The notes: generated from the sequence alone by a model not told the origin. A DNA stretch of 64,000 nt from Primulina eburnea (GCF_022965805.1 NC_133108.1:35847361-35911360), one strand, 5' to 3'. Shown: positions 10,313 to 22,545, counted from the stretch's first letter. Program-made: numbers and translations.

Positions 10313-12314
10313 ATGGCGAATGAAGGCGAGGCAGGGCGAGGGGCGATATTCAGAGATATTAGGAGATATTACTGCGAGTATTGTGGGATTTGCCGCTCCA
10401 AGAAATCTCTCATCTCTCGTCACATCATGTCTCAGCACCGGGTGAGTGCTTTTATATTGTCTTGTTTTGGGTATTTGAATGGATTTTGAGGTTTTACGTT
10501 TTTATTGACATTTGTGGCGTTGGGTGTTGGGTGAATTTCAGGAAGAGATTGCGGAGAAGGAGCAAAACGAGGGAGATGGAGATGGAAATAAACTGAACAC
10601 TTGTGATGAATGCGGCGCTAGTTTCCTTAAGCCTGCACATTTGAAGCAGCATATGTTAAGCCACTCTCTTGAAGTAAAGATTTTGTTACAGTTTATGGTT
10701 TTTCAGTTCTTTCCTTCTTTATATGACGCTTCTGTTCCGTGTCACTTAAAAAGTGCTTATTTTATTTACGTTGCAATTGAAAAGATAGCTGCTTGCAGAT
10801 TGAAGTAAGGTTGGATAACCCCAACCTATTGATTTTCATCTGGGCGTGAAGCATTGGATCCCACATACCAGAACTCCAAAATGCGAGAGGCGTTAAATTT
10901 CCTTGAATGGATTAGTACCAGGTGGGGGACTGCCTGAGAAGCTCCATCAAGTGAGCCTCTGTCACGCTCTGTTGTTTTTCGAGGTTTGAGTATTCTTTTG
11001 TGTTGTGAGTTGGACCGCAGCCTGGAAACCTGTGAAAGGGAAGTTCAACAAGTCTTTGTTCTGATGGTAATTGTTTCTGTCTCAGAGATCTTTTACATGT
11101 CCAATAGATGAATGCCACGCCAGCTATAGAAGAAAGGACCATTTGACCAGACATCTGCTTCAACATCAAGGGAAATTGTTTGAGTGTCCCGTGGAGGGCT
11201 GTAAAATCAGATTTACTGTGCAGGATAATATGAAGCGGCATGTGAAAGAGTTTCATGATGATTCTGATTCTTATTCTGCTGACATTAAGAACCCAAAAGA
11301 ATATGCATGTCCAGAAATTGGATGTAGCAAGGTGTTTAAATATCTGTCCAAATTACGCAAACACGAAAATTCCCATGGTTAGTTGTATTTGTTATGGAAT
11401 TGTTTTGTGAGCAAAATATTTTTTGGCTTTTGATGGTTTTATATCATCTACTAAGTTATGAGGAAACCTCAGTTGTCGAGGAATACTCCATCAATTGTCC
11501 TTATTGAAACCTGAATGAATTCTTCTATAATGCAGTGAAACTGGATTCAGTGGAGGCTTTGTGTTCAGAACCAGGATGCATGAAATATTTCTCAAATGAG
11601 CATTGCCTCAAGGAACATCTTCGGTCCTGCCATCAATACATATTTTGTGATAAATGTGGGACCAATCAGCTCAAGAAGAACATAAAACGCCATCTTCGCA
11701 TGCATGAAGGGGTTTGCACAGAGCAAATCAAGTGCAGTTTCAGTGGTTGCGCTAGCTCATTCTCTACTGTAAGATCCCTCCTCTCTGACCTTAAGTTATT
11801 TGTTTCTTTATTTATATAATTGCCTTATCTCTCTAAATCTCTTGTATGTGGGTATTGATAGAGCTTTGTGAATCATCATTGAGGCAATTGAAAAGTTGTA
11901 TAGGCTGATTATATGTATATTTTTTATTTGGCAGAGATCAAATCTCAATCAGCATGTAAAATCTGTTCACATGGAGCTCAAACCATTTACATGTAGCATC
12001 CCTGGTTGTGACATGAAATTTGCCTTCAAACACGTAAGGGATAACCACGAAAAATGTGGGTGTCACGTTTTTATTCCTGTAAGTTTCGCCTTAGTTTTCC
12101 AATTATTGCTTCTCGGCTTCTTGTTACAAGTCTTCCTTGTCACATTCATCGAGGATTTTTCTATGTTCAGGGTAATTTTGAGGAGTCAGATGAACAATTC
12201 CGATCCAGACCCAGAGGTGGAAGGAAAAGAAAGTATCCAATAGTTGAGACTTTATTGAACAAAAGAGTGGTTGCACCCCGTATTGAGGAGATCCTTATGA
12301 ATGGGGAACCCTGA
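10313..12314 (+). CDS. TFIIIA: Transcription factor IIIA, nine C2H2 zinc fingers, six exons
   Basis: TFIIIA binds the internal control region of 5S rRNA genes to recruit RNA polymerase III, and also binds 5S rRNA itself; it acts in the nucleus and nucleolus. I read the coding exons as 10313-10441, 10542-10673, 11086-11377, 11536-11768, 11935-12078 and 12171-12314, all with GT...AG introns and matching phases, giving 357 residues. Nine C2H2 fingers follow: finger 1 uses C21, C24, H37, H42; finger 2 uses C64, C67, H80, H84; then [47 protein letters not shown] and FTCSIPGC fingers. The linker between fingers 4 and 5 is short here (about 15 residues). The VKLDSVEA segment and the basic tail ([10 protein letters not shown]) match the plant TFIIIA layout. 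Start chosen at MANEGEAG because it directly precedes finger 1. Intron 2 holds a 5S-rRNA-like exon (separate entry). Confidence 0.95.
10799..10950 (+). ncRNA. P5SM: plant 5S rRNA mimic cassette exon in TFIIIA intron 2
   Basis: Inside intron 2 lies a segment that copies 5S rRNA landmarks: GGATCCCA (10856-10863) followed by CAGAACTCC (10869-10877), and TTAGTACCAGG-TGGGGGAC-TGCCTG-AGAAG (10912-10940), matching the 5S loop A/B region and the TAGTACTAGGATGGGTGACC region. It is bounded by an AG (10797-10798) and a GTGAGC donor (10951). Read in phase from exon 2, it meets TGA at 10847-10849, and its 152-nt length also shifts the frame, so inclusion gives a truncated message. Known for land plants: ribosomal protein L5 binds the mimic and promotes skipping, tying TFIIIA output to 5S/L5 supply. 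A small hairpin GGTTGG/CCAACC (10809-10826) lies near the 5' end. The exact acceptor is inferred. Confidence 0.87.
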
Positions 12315-13302
12315 AAGTTCCTGTCATGCCCATTTTCTGCAAATTTGCAATCACTAAGGTGCACTTTTATGACTCTGCAGACCCTGCAGGAGTAGGGGCA
12401 ATTGTTTGTGATATATGTTTTGTCTATGATTGGTCATGCTTGGTAAATACACGTTTACAGATTTTGTAGCAGGATTCATCGGTTAAATCAGAGTGTACTG
12501 CAAATAGGCAAAAATAGGAAGTGACATTCTTTTCTCCTTACTGCTCGGATAAAACTTATATTGTATGTAAAAATGTTCTGAGTTTAACATTAAGTGAACA
12601 AGCCATGTTCCCTATGGCAAAATTTTGATAGGTTTCTTGCAAATTGACTGGAGTTAATTAATATTGTCGTTCGAATCGCTACGTCGTCGGGTGTTGTATG
12701 GGTTTTTATTTTATAAAAAAGTAGAAAATAATGTTTTGTTATCACAATAAGAAGTTGCAAAAACACTGCATGTAAGATGCACATAACATCACTGTCGTAT
12801 CCATAAACAATACCATACATAATGAGTTTCAATTTCACATGTATCATTATGTATAAAATTTGTGTTTACACGTACCATAAATAAGACAAAGGTAGAACAT
12901 TTACCGTATTCTGTATAAAATATGTATTTTTACACATGAGATTGTAAACAAGTCTTCTAATAGTTTCTAATTAATTTCCTAGGTGGGTACATAGCTCCAC
13001 ACCAAGTCAGAAGTCCAAACCAAAGTTGGGCTCATGAAATTTGTAGTTCAAAACTGGTCCCAATCTATTATATATATTTTTTTGGTAAATAAAAATTCAT
13101 TAATAAAAAATATATAGAAATCATTCAAGAGGCTAGAATTTGAAGTGCAAAGTCTTTGATGGTAACAACTAAATATGCACTCCTTGATCTTACGAATGGC
13201 AACTAAATATTTCCAAAGAAACTCGAGTTCCTAGCACTCCAACTAGAATAGACCGTCACCGCCATTGCTAGAACGACGAATCTCTGGTATACTTTCTATT
13301 AA
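12315..13302. other. TFIIIA 3' flank and intergenic DNA
   Basis: Probably starts with the TFIIIA 3' UTR. No poly(A) signal was singled out; TTGTATGTAAAAATG near 12560 is a weak candidate. The rest is AT-rich, with no gene or element I recognise up to the first MITE. Confidence 0.4.
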
Positions 13303-13487
13303 GAGTAGGTTTCTTGTAAGACGGTTTCACGAATTTTTATCTATGAGATGGGTCAACTCTACCGATATTCACAACAAAAAGTAATACTCTTAGCATAAAA
13401 AGTAATATATTTTTTTCATTGATGACCCAAATAAGAGATATGTCTCACAAAATATGACATGTAAGACCGTCTCACACAAATTTTTGA
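13303..13487. mobile_element. MITE copy 1 (TGTGAGAC family)
   Basis: About 180 bp with ends built from GTGAGAC-GTCTCAC palindromes and an internal AAAAAGTAATACTCTTAGCAT motif; both ends are present but diverged (TTGTAAGACGGTTTCAC / TAAGACCGTCTCACAC). Family traits are described at 31791-33394. Confidence 0.75.
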
Positions 13488-14092
13488 CTTCTATTAAATT
13501 GCCCCGTCTTTTCATTTCAAGGTTGGTGGTTGCAGTTTTCACTCTATCCCATGATCGACAAGTTTATAAAATAACTTACTGACTGACTTGTTCTATCCAT
13601 AGTCCAAGAAATAATTATCAAATATAAGCAACGATGAAATGAGATACAATATTCAACCTCTGAAATCTAATTTATCTCGAACTAAAATTCATATTCCCTT
13701 AACTTTCACGCTCCCTTAACAATATTCGGCATTTGAGAGTTACTTCACAATTAGAATCAATTAAACTTTGATCAAGTCTAGTCTTATTAATTCTTGATTA
13801 AGAAACGCTATGACTTGGCTTAGTTCAACCAAAATTATTTGCAAAACTTTCAAAATGGTATTAAATTACGAAGACTCCATGCAAGTTCTTTTCTTGAAAG
13901 CTTGTTATTGTGGTGGTATTAGGTTGTCGGCTAGTGCGTTGGTCAAAAGGGATCAAAATTTCTTTAAAAAATCATAATTTGTTTTGTTCCATTTATTTTT
14001 ATTTGGGAATGGAGTCCGAAGAAAATATCAGCGAGTGAATCAAGAAGCTCATTTAATTTGTCTGTGAGATACTCTGACACCTTGACATTTAA

Positions 14093-14264
14093 ATTGTGAG
14101 ACGATCTCACATATCTTTATCTGTGAGACGGGTCAACCCTACTCATATTCACAATAAAAAGTAATACTGGTAGCATAAAATATAATACTTTTTCATGAAT
14201 GACCCAAATAGATATCCGTCTCACAGAACACGACCCGTGAGACCGTTTCACACAAGTTTTTGTC
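14093..14264. mobile_element. MITE copy 2 (TGTGAGAC family)
   Basis: Left end GTGAGACGATCTCAC, right end GTGAGACCGTTTCACAC, with the usual GGGTCAACCCTACTCATATTCAC and TGACCCAAATA blocks between them. Confidence 0.8.
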
Positions 14265-15157
14265 GACATTTAATCTGAAAGAGATATAAAACGTACAGAT
14301 GATTTCTCGCTAGCTTCCATTGCCACTTTAGAAAATTAAATAAAACTTCAGATATCGTTTGAATGTAAATTTAGATATTGAAAACGATATGTTACTCATC
14401 CAGCAAAGGATAAAGATAAGTGGAATCAGCAAAAGAGACTGACCACAAACATCAAGTCTTGATTGCTTGAACAATTCAATACCCGTGATCCACATATGTT
14501 TGGTATAAAAAATTTATATTATGCAAATAACGTTATTCGACAAAAATTCTTCGACGTTCAAGTCAAGAAACCATAATATTCAGTTCGATTTGGTGATCGA
14601 TACGATGTAAACTCGTTTCTGTTTTGATATTGGAAACTCATTCATCAAAATTTACGGTTTGATCTTTTAAAAAAAATATGTGTACCAAACTGAGAATGAT
14701 GCATAGCAACCGACAGAAAATAAAAAGAGTAAAGAATTGCATTTGTTGATTAATAAATGAATAAATTTGAATAAGATGGTGATAATAATTGACAAATGAC
14801 TTGTCCAAGTCAACGCCACGTCACTGCTTACGGCCCGACATCAGAGTTGTTAGGTCAACAACCTCCCCATAATCTCTCTATCCACAAATTTTATATTATT
14901 CTTCAGTTTTTATATTTTAAATTAAATTTTTTGTTTTCTAAAACTAAAATTTTGAATTTTATATATTTGTAAACTCCCCTCCTAAAAATTATTATTTACC
15001 AATCAAATAATAGTAACTTAAATATCATATGATTTAAAACATTTAAATGACATCTCTATGTGGAGATTGATTTAACCAACACATGGGTTTAGTTTCATCA
15101 TAATCCCCATCAATGCATGTTGAAGTAATAAATGAAGGTTGAGTAGGTTTTTTGGAA

Positions 15158-15337
15158 GAGTTGGTCTCATGTGAGACCGTCTCACGGATACTAATATGTG
15201 AGACGGGTCAACCTTACTCATATTAACAAAAAAAGTAATACTCTAAGTATAAAAAATTATACTTTTTCATGGATGATCCAAATAAGAGATCAGTCTCACA
15301 AATTCGACCCGTGAAACCGTCTCACACAAGTTTTTAC
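15158..15337. mobile_element. MITE copy 3 (TGTGAGAC family)
   Basis: Left end GTGAGACCGTCTCACGGAT, right end GTGAAACCGTCTCACACAAG. Directly followed (15345-15515) by a more decayed relative in which only ATCTCAACC, TGGTCGACTCGCTCC and CATGAGTTCGATCAAATAA remain recognisable. Confidence 0.8.
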
Positions 15338-15867
15338 CTTTCTGGAATATGATCTCAACCATTTATATCTATAAGATTGGTCGACTCGCTCCTAATTATA
15401 GTCAAAAATAATATTTTTTTTTACATAAAAATAATATATTTCCATGAGTTCGATCAAATAATATATTTTGTAACATAAAATTGATTCGTAAAATGATTTC
15501 ATATGAGTTTTTGTCACAAATAGTTATGGGGACCACGTACGTAAGCATTCGATTGTGTGGACTCTTACTATTCGACAAAAATCATTCGTTGTACTATACC
15601 TAGGAAGAGTCAACATTGATTGGAGCCGTTGGATCTAATGAATGGACGGTTGATGTCGTCATAATTAGTGCATACGAGTCAATAAAAGGCTTTCTGATGT
15701 TAATGAATGAAAGAATTATGTATCGACTTACGCAAAAAAGTCTTGCAAATGATTGGAGTTTCAGTTTTATTAAATTTTAAAAATAATTTAAAGGTTTTCC
15801 ATACAAATTTATAAATCGTTATGATCATATTTTGTTGTTTATATATCTACGATAATGTTATCATATA

Positions 15868-16014
15868 AAAACTCTCGTGAAACGATCTCACAAATCAATT
15901 TCGTAAGTTAAATCTCTTATTTGGGTCATCCATGCTAAAAATATTAGTTTTTATTGTGAATATGGGTAGGTTTGATCCCTCTCACAGATAAAAATTCGCG
16001 AGCTCATATCACAA
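15868..16014. mobile_element. MITE copy 4, decayed (TGTGAGAC family)
   Basis: The core TCTCTTATTTGGGTCATCCATG and TTATTGTGAATATGGGTAGG is clear; the terminal palindromes are eroded (GTGAAACGATCTCAC / GCGAGCTCATATCAC). Confidence 0.65.
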
Positions 16015-18169
16015 GATACTTATTCTATTGCTATTTACACTTCAAAATTTATTAATGACCTTTCACCTTAAACTTGTGCCTTATTATTCGACAAATTTAC
16101 CCTTGATTATGACTTTGTTGACATATAAAATTTTGATTGATAGCCAAATTTGTACTTATCATAAACTATTAGGAATATTATATTTAAAATCTGTAAACAT
16201 GTTTATTAACTGTAATAAATAAGCTTATATTTAATTTTGAATTTGTAATATGTTTTTATATTTCATCTCAAGTATTGTAGGAATTAAGTGTATAAATATT
16301 TGATTAAATCAAACATTTAAATAAAACTATATTTAAATTTTGAAATTTTTATATCGTTAAATTGATTTTTAATTTGAAAAGTCTGTTAACTTATTTTAAA
16401 TTATTATAATTGTAAAGTTGAACTAAAAAAAATTGAGTTCCGGAAAAAAATAAGTTTTATCTATGTTTTGATATTATATTTTTAAAAGAAATATGTAACT
16501 AAATCGATATAAATTGATGTAATATATTTATTTTAGTATATGAACAATTCATTTAAAATTTGATATTCTGCAACTCCATAAAAAAAAACATTCTTTGTAT
16601 TAAACAAGAATAATGTTAAAGATACAACTAAAATATCGTACAACGATATTTACAACAATTATATCTTACATTTTTGTAATGAATTTATTGTATTGTAAGA
16701 ATTGATGTACAAATTTGATTGTACACATAGCATTACCTGAAAGACAATATAGTGATATTGAAGATAATTAATGATTTAAAAACCATTTCTTTTGGTTCAA
16801 AAACTAGTTTTTTAAGGGAAAAAAATGATTACTTTATTATGCATTTATTATATACGTAATTTATATTTGTAATTTATATTTGGTACAAATTTTTTTGTCC
16901 ACATAAGAGATAAGATAGATAGATTATCTTTTAAAATTTAAGAAGGAAGATGTGAGGATAATATGGTCAATTTATAAAATAAAAATTTGAATTAGAGCGT
17001 AATTAAAACCTTTTGGAGTGTAAATAACATTCCCCTAAATCTATTTTTATTTATTTTATATGTATATTTGTGATATTTTTATATTAAATTTAAAATCAAA
17101 TAATTTTTAATTTCGAAAAACGATTGAGTCGATGGATTATAGTCTCACTTGTATGTATATCTTCTATTTGTTTAGCATTGGAAAAGGATCCTGATTTTGA
17201 AATCTACATTCCGAGCCACTCTTAGCATCTCAAATATGAGTCAATTATTTAGGAGTGATTAGGCACCATTTAATGTGAAGATTGATATTCGGCCATTCCG
17301 TTTTATAATAGTTAGAGTTAAAAAATAATTATGTTATGATTATCTCATTCTTCATCATCTTATCTAACGAGAGAAGCTGTATGTTTTGAAAGTTAGATAT
17401 TTCGGCATGAATTTGGAGTAAATATTCATAAAATACCGATATATTCATTTATATTACATCATATTGTGCATTTCTCATTTTATTGTCCATATTGAATGTC
17501 TAGATTTATTGATTCTTGAATGGTTACCGATCGACAATTACTGACTGAATGACTGGAGCTCTTGACAACGGTCTACATACTAGATTACTAGTTATATGGA
17601 CAACACGGCTTCGGTTCTAAAAGTGCGTCCAATGGAAAACAAGTTTAAACCCTGGTATATGGTTCATTTGAACAACATGACTTTGGTTCGAAAATGTAAG
17701 TTCACATTAGCTCGTAAATGAACGAATGTATGGATCTTATTTGAGTATGCAATGAAAAGTACTATACCAAATGTTGGTGGGAGCCAACTATTTACCCCAC
17801 GATATTCACTCACTAAGTCCTCAAAGACTTAACATCTACTTTCTTGCTATTTATTGTCAATTCCAGATACATTATTTCAGGACTCCAAAAATGATGGAAA
17901 TTGATAATGAAAATGTTGGTTTAGCAAGACCAGAACATTTATGTTGAATTCATATTTTGTTATCTTTTGTAAAGTCAAAGATTGTACATGCTTCTGACAC
18001 TGTAATTAAAGTGATCATGATGATTTTACAATCAGGGGCCCATAGTTCCACAAGATGTTTTGTCGTACTACATATACGAAATAAATATCCTTCTGTTCCA
18101 CATATAACATTTGTCTTCATGCTCTTTTGAACTTTTTTTCTTTGCTTTTTCATTATCGGAATTCTAATG
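16015..18169. other. AT-rich gene-free stretch
   Basis: Long A/T tracts and short chance ORFs only. I see no protein homology, tandem repeat or clear transposon end here. Confidence 0.5.
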
Positions 18170-19157
18170 CTGGTGGCTTGTTTTATGTTTGAAGGGAAAT
18201 ATGTTTTCTTTATTTAATTGATATAATTTCTTATATTAAATAATTTCCCTAATATTATCTTTCTTTGTTGATTTGATTGAGTATAATATTTAATTATGGT
18301 TTTGCCTTTCTAGATAATTATGTTAAGATTTTATTATGATATAATATCATGTGGAATATTGAGTTTTACCTTTCTAGATATTATTTTTATGATAAAGATT
18401 TTCTAGATATTATATTTATGATAAAGATCTTGGAGATATGGTATCAATGTTTAAAAGAAGTTTATTTCTTATTAAACTCTCATTTTCCTTGTGAAATAGG
18501 TTTCCTTGTGAATATAAAGTCTATGTCTATATATAAGAGATCAAGGACATTGATGCGCCGCTCTCTCTTCTCAATCAATATACACGCACTGTGCACGTCA
18601 TGGTTCTCATAGAAAAACATCCTACAAAGGCGTTGCTGTTTTGAAGAGGAGTCGTCCGTTTTGTTTTTCACTCTTCGCTTGGAGGTTTTCATGAATGCCT
18701 AACTGATGCACTTTTGCACGTCGAGATTTCAGAGACAAATAATTCTATAAAGACGTTGCTGTGATTTGAAGAGTGTTGATCCCGTGTTGCTCTGAATGTT
18801 GCCAACATCTACAGTCAACATCCGTAACGATGTTGACTGAAGATTACATCTAACTGATCGTGCTTTCTGGGATCAAGTTTTGCTTTCTTATTTATGTTTT
18901 AATATTGTTGGTAGTTTTTAGAAAGCTTTGTTTTCTCAACTTGTTGAGGAAATTGATTTTTGTCATAATCACTAGTGTTAGGTTTTTTGTAAACAATTGA
19001 TTTTTCTAGTGATTAATTTTTGCCATAAGGCACCGCACAAGTATTTATACTTGTGCATATTTAATAGTGTCCATCTATTTATTTAAAGTGAATTTGTGTT
19101 ATTAATTTTCCGCTGCATATAGATGTTGTCCGAGATGTTGTAACATCTGGCACAACA
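18170..19157 (+). mobile_element. Candidate LTR-like sequence
   Basis: The stretch has a promoter-like CTATATATAAGAGATC (about 18526-18541), leader-like sequence after it, and ends in TTTTCCGCTGCAT followed by a near-palindrome (19124-19157) that closes ...CACAACA. This is the general build of a copia LTR. I could not find its other half, a PBS or a target duplication, so the limits are guesses. It holds a strong hairpin at 18812-18839. A copia gag remnant on the opposite strand lies next to it. Confidence 0.4.
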
Positions 19158-19180
19158 CCTAATTCTGACAAAACACAAAT

Positions 19181-19790
19181 TTACTGTTTTTCATCATATT
19201 CTGATATTTTCATCAACTTTGATATCTGTCGGACGAAATAATCCTTACAATGTTTATTTCCATTTTGTTGCTGAGAGTTTTTTATATGCTCATTGTTATG
19301 TTTTTGAGCTAAACTAACATTTGCATAATGAAATGCAGTTCTATTTGATTCAGAAAATTGTGTAGATCCAATTGGGTGCAATTGATGATTTTTCATGAAC
19401 AACTCATTACTTTGTTAAGTAACTATAACCACGAGATAAGTTCAGAGTGCTTTTAAATACATACTCGCAGTATTACTGCTACATCAGCACATTAGATACA
19501 TGAAAAGTAGAAAACATATTTTCTAACATGTGTAGGTCAATGAATTTCTCAACAAAGTATTAGCATGAAACTAATTTTGAATAATCCAGAGTTCATTTAT
19601 ATCGGGCTCTTGGGAGAACTTCGGTTATGTGATGGCCGAATCTTTCTTTTAAACTTTTCAAAGATCTTTTAGCTCTTTAACAATGAGATAATTGGCTTTC
19701 AATCTATTATTGAGATGACGACGAAGATAAATGAGCGCTTTTGCACAATCCTACATGGATGCTTTGTTTTTTTTTTTTTTTTTTTTTTTA
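19181..19790 (-). pseudogene. Ty1/copia gag (UBN2-type) remnant
   Basis: On the - strand, fragments of a copia Gag are readable in shifting frames: a segment like ...LIYLRRHLNNRLK..., then KDLLKSLKERFGHH with LPRARYK, then LENMFSTFHVSNVLM, and finally the open stretch 19402-19181 (MKNHQLHPIGST...). Order and motifs match the UBN2/gag-polypeptide family of plant copia elements. Stops and frameshifts are frequent. No protease or integrase follows at lower coordinates, so the element is truncated. Confidence 0.65.
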
Positions 19791-19793
19791 TTG
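19763..19793. repeat. Poly(T) tract
   Basis: A run of more than 20 T residues after GATGCTTTG, at the edge of the gag remnant. Confidence 0.8.
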
Positions 19794-20286
19794 TATCTCC
19801 TAAATTCATAGAGACAAAGTTGATTTTGACATTCAAAATCCATGACAAATAATTTTTTCCAATTAAGTCAATTGGTTTTAAATTCTAGTTTGGTGATGTT
19901 CCTTATAGCCACCTAAGGACAGAAGAGAGGTCGTGCTAATAACATATTATATATACAGGGAAGAATATAAAGATGAGAGAATAAATAGAAATGTTTTATT
20001 CATTAGCGGAGACATATATTTATAGAGTATATCGCGGAGTTTGAATAGTTAATAACATGATAAAATGAAAATCTTATATCAATAATCATTTACAACACTT
20101 TATCTATAACAAGTTGAGTTATGTTGCATATTTTAAAAATTAGATAGATATTTTGCTTATTTTAGTGTAATAACTTCACGAATGATCGTTAAATAAAATA
20201 ATAATTATAATAGAGATATTTCAGATATTTTAAAAATAATGGACCGTGACATCAAAATTTTCTGGAGTATATTTATCAACTGTAAC

Positions 20287-21172
20287 CAGGGACGTAGGGA
20301 TGTCCCTGGTTATGGGTATGGGGCGGGTCATGGGTCCTATAATACCCGTCCCATACCCACCCCGTATATGTAGATATAAATATTATAGGGTTTTAGTTTT
20401 ATTAATTTTCATATTTTAGCAACCCATTTCAAGGTCAACCATAGACATATTTGATTCTTTAGGTTAATTGAATTTTTAATTGGGTTGGACATTAGTTTAT
20501 TATCCAAATAAGTAGATCAATTATAAATAAAACCCTACACCACCATAACTATTAACTATATGCTAATATCTCTTTTTTATGTAATTTTTTATGTCATAAA
20601 AATAATTTGTTTTTTATTATTAAGTGTGGTTGAAGATATGAATTAGTTTTCTATTGTATTCTATTTAGAAATTTTTTTGTTTCATAATTCAGTCATGTGA
20701 GAAGAATATTATTGTTTTCATTTTAAAAAAATTCGGGTCTCACGGGTCTATCCGGACCCGTTTCGTATTCGGGGTGGGGTGAGTCCGAAGAATATTTAAC
20801 CGGGGTGGGTAATGGGTCTAAGTTTTCTTCATGGAGTGGGTCTTGGGTTTAGCCATACCCGCCCCATACCCACCCAATTGACATCCCTACAGGGACGTAG
20901 CCAGAAATTTTTTTGATCTTGGGCTGAACGAGACTAGCGTGAAATTTTTTTTTCGATTACTTTGCGTGAAATTTCAACGAGACTAGCAGTCATATTCTTG
21001 TTTCTACCGCTAAAAAAAACCCTCAAGAATGAGCTACCAAATTGAGCTAACATTTTTTAATAAATTAAAAAGACAAGGCTAAAATTTAAAAAAAAAAAAA
21101 AAGCCCAATCCATATTTCTAATTAAACCCAAAATTGTAGCCTGAGCTGGTCTTTGGGGTGGCTTCGTCCCTG
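20287..21172. mobile_element. Outer hAT-like non-autonomous element
   Basis: Terminal inverted repeats CAGGGACGTAGCCAG (left, split by the inner element) and TGGCTTCGTCCCTG (right). Flanks ACTGTAAC (20279-20286) and ACCGTAAC (21173-21180) agree in 7 of 8 bases, the duplication size of hAT elements. No coding sequence. The inner element sits right after its first eight bases. Confidence 0.75.
20295..20889. mobile_element. Inner hAT-like element nested in the outer one
   Basis: TIRs TAGGGATGTC...GACATCCCTA with a perfect 8-bp duplication CAGGGACG (20287-20294 and 20890-20897), 595 bp. Ends are rich in GGGTATGGGGCGGGT / CCCGCCCCATACCCAC blocks around an AT-rich centre. No transposase. Confidence 0.87.
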
Positions 21173-21589
21173 ACCGTAACGATGCAATATATATCATTAT
21201 TTTTCAACACATATACATTGTGTGTGCATATAAATATATATATAATATTATTTTATATTGGTTTATGTTGGAGAGTGTTGTACATATTTGGTTTCGTTTT
21301 TAATAAAATGTTTTTATAGTAAATATATCGTATAAGAATTTGTAGCGACAGTTTTTTCACATTCAATATAGAAAGTTATGTTAATGTTACTTAAAAATTT
21401 ATGTAGTTATTAATTAAAATTAAAATAATATAAGAATAGAGTTTGTTTTTTAGAATAGACTATTTTGGGAATATGAAAAATTGTATTACAATTAATCACT
21501 ATGTCGAGAGTTCCAAAATTTTAAAGAAAAAAAGAGGATAAGCTTGACTTTGTTTTTAGTAATCGCAAAAACTCATGTGATTAGTCAAT

Positions 21590-21708
21590 TTTGTAAGATA
21601 TATATTTAATTTGAGTTATCAATGAAAAATTATTATTTTTATTATAAATATGAACAAGATTGACGCGTCTTACGAATAAAGATCTGAAAAACCGTCTCAC
21701 AAGAGACT
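21590..21708. mobile_element. MITE fragment (TGTGAGAC family)
   Basis: Decayed: TTTGAGTTATCAATGAAAAAT and GACGCGTCTTACGAATAAAGATC keep the family order; the right end keeps CCGTCTCACAAGAGAC. Confidence 0.5.
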
Positions 21709-21793
21709 TATTATTTGGTAATTTTATCTGTCGCGAAAACATGAAATTCATGTCAAATCAAAAAAACAGTAAGAGGGGGGTTTTAATTCAAAG

Positions 21794-21974
21794 AGTAGGT
21801 CTCTTGTGAGACGGTCTCACGAGTCTTTATCTGTGAGATGGGTCAATCCTACCGATATTCACAATAAAAAGTAACACTCTTAGCATAAAAAGTAATATTT
21901 TTTCATGGATGACTCAAATAAGAGATTCATCTCACAAAATACGCCATATAAAACCGTCTCACATAAATTTTTGT
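21794..21974. mobile_element. MITE copy 5 (TGTGAGAC family)
   Basis: Well kept: AGGTCTCTTGTGAGACGG at the left and ACCGTCTCACATAAATTT at the right, with the CCTACCGATATTCACAATAA and TGACTCAAATAAGAGAT blocks between. Confidence 0.85.
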
Positions 21975-22534
21975 CTGATTTTTATTTTCATGTATACACT
22001 AAAAATGTATTTATCGGAGTACCTAATTATCTTTCATTTAGTTATATTATATTATACAATATATATAATATATTTTTTTTAAAAAAAAAAAGAAAAGATC
22101 TCTACATATGTCAACAATATTTCATGCTTACGTCACCACGAGTAAACTGTGCCCACGAGAATTAATTAGAGTTCTAGAAAGCATTGATATTATAAACCAA
22201 GTCAATTCAAATAATATTAAATCAAATCTAATTTATTATTTTGAGAGAGATATAACATGTAGATTCAAACATTCACGAGCTTCGTTCATATCGAAACTAT
22301 ATGACAAAAAAATAATAAAAACAAGAGACCTAAGTCAATCTAATTCTGTGTACCTAACGTGCTACATTTTTATATTTCATTTTATACTCTATAAAATATT
22401 ATATAAAATTTATAAAATAATCTTCCGATAATACTTTTTGACTTCTCAAAGCATTTGAAGAATAATATCCACTTCAAATTTGAAATTTCGATTTACGCAT
22501 ACATAATAGAGACGATCGAGAAGAATAACCAAAT

Positions 22535-22545
22535 AATATATATAT

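Noticed and set aside
10840..10945. A true 5S rRNA gene or pseudogene inside TFIIIA
   Set aside because: The match is limited to the known mimic landmarks, with different stems and intron/exon borders, and lies in TFIIIA intron 2 in sense orientation, as expected for P5SM and not for a random 5S insertion.
10912..11256. 114-codon - strand ORF across the TFIIIA intron 2/exon 3 border
   Set aside because: Shadow of the P5SM exon and zinc-finger exon; no motif of its own.
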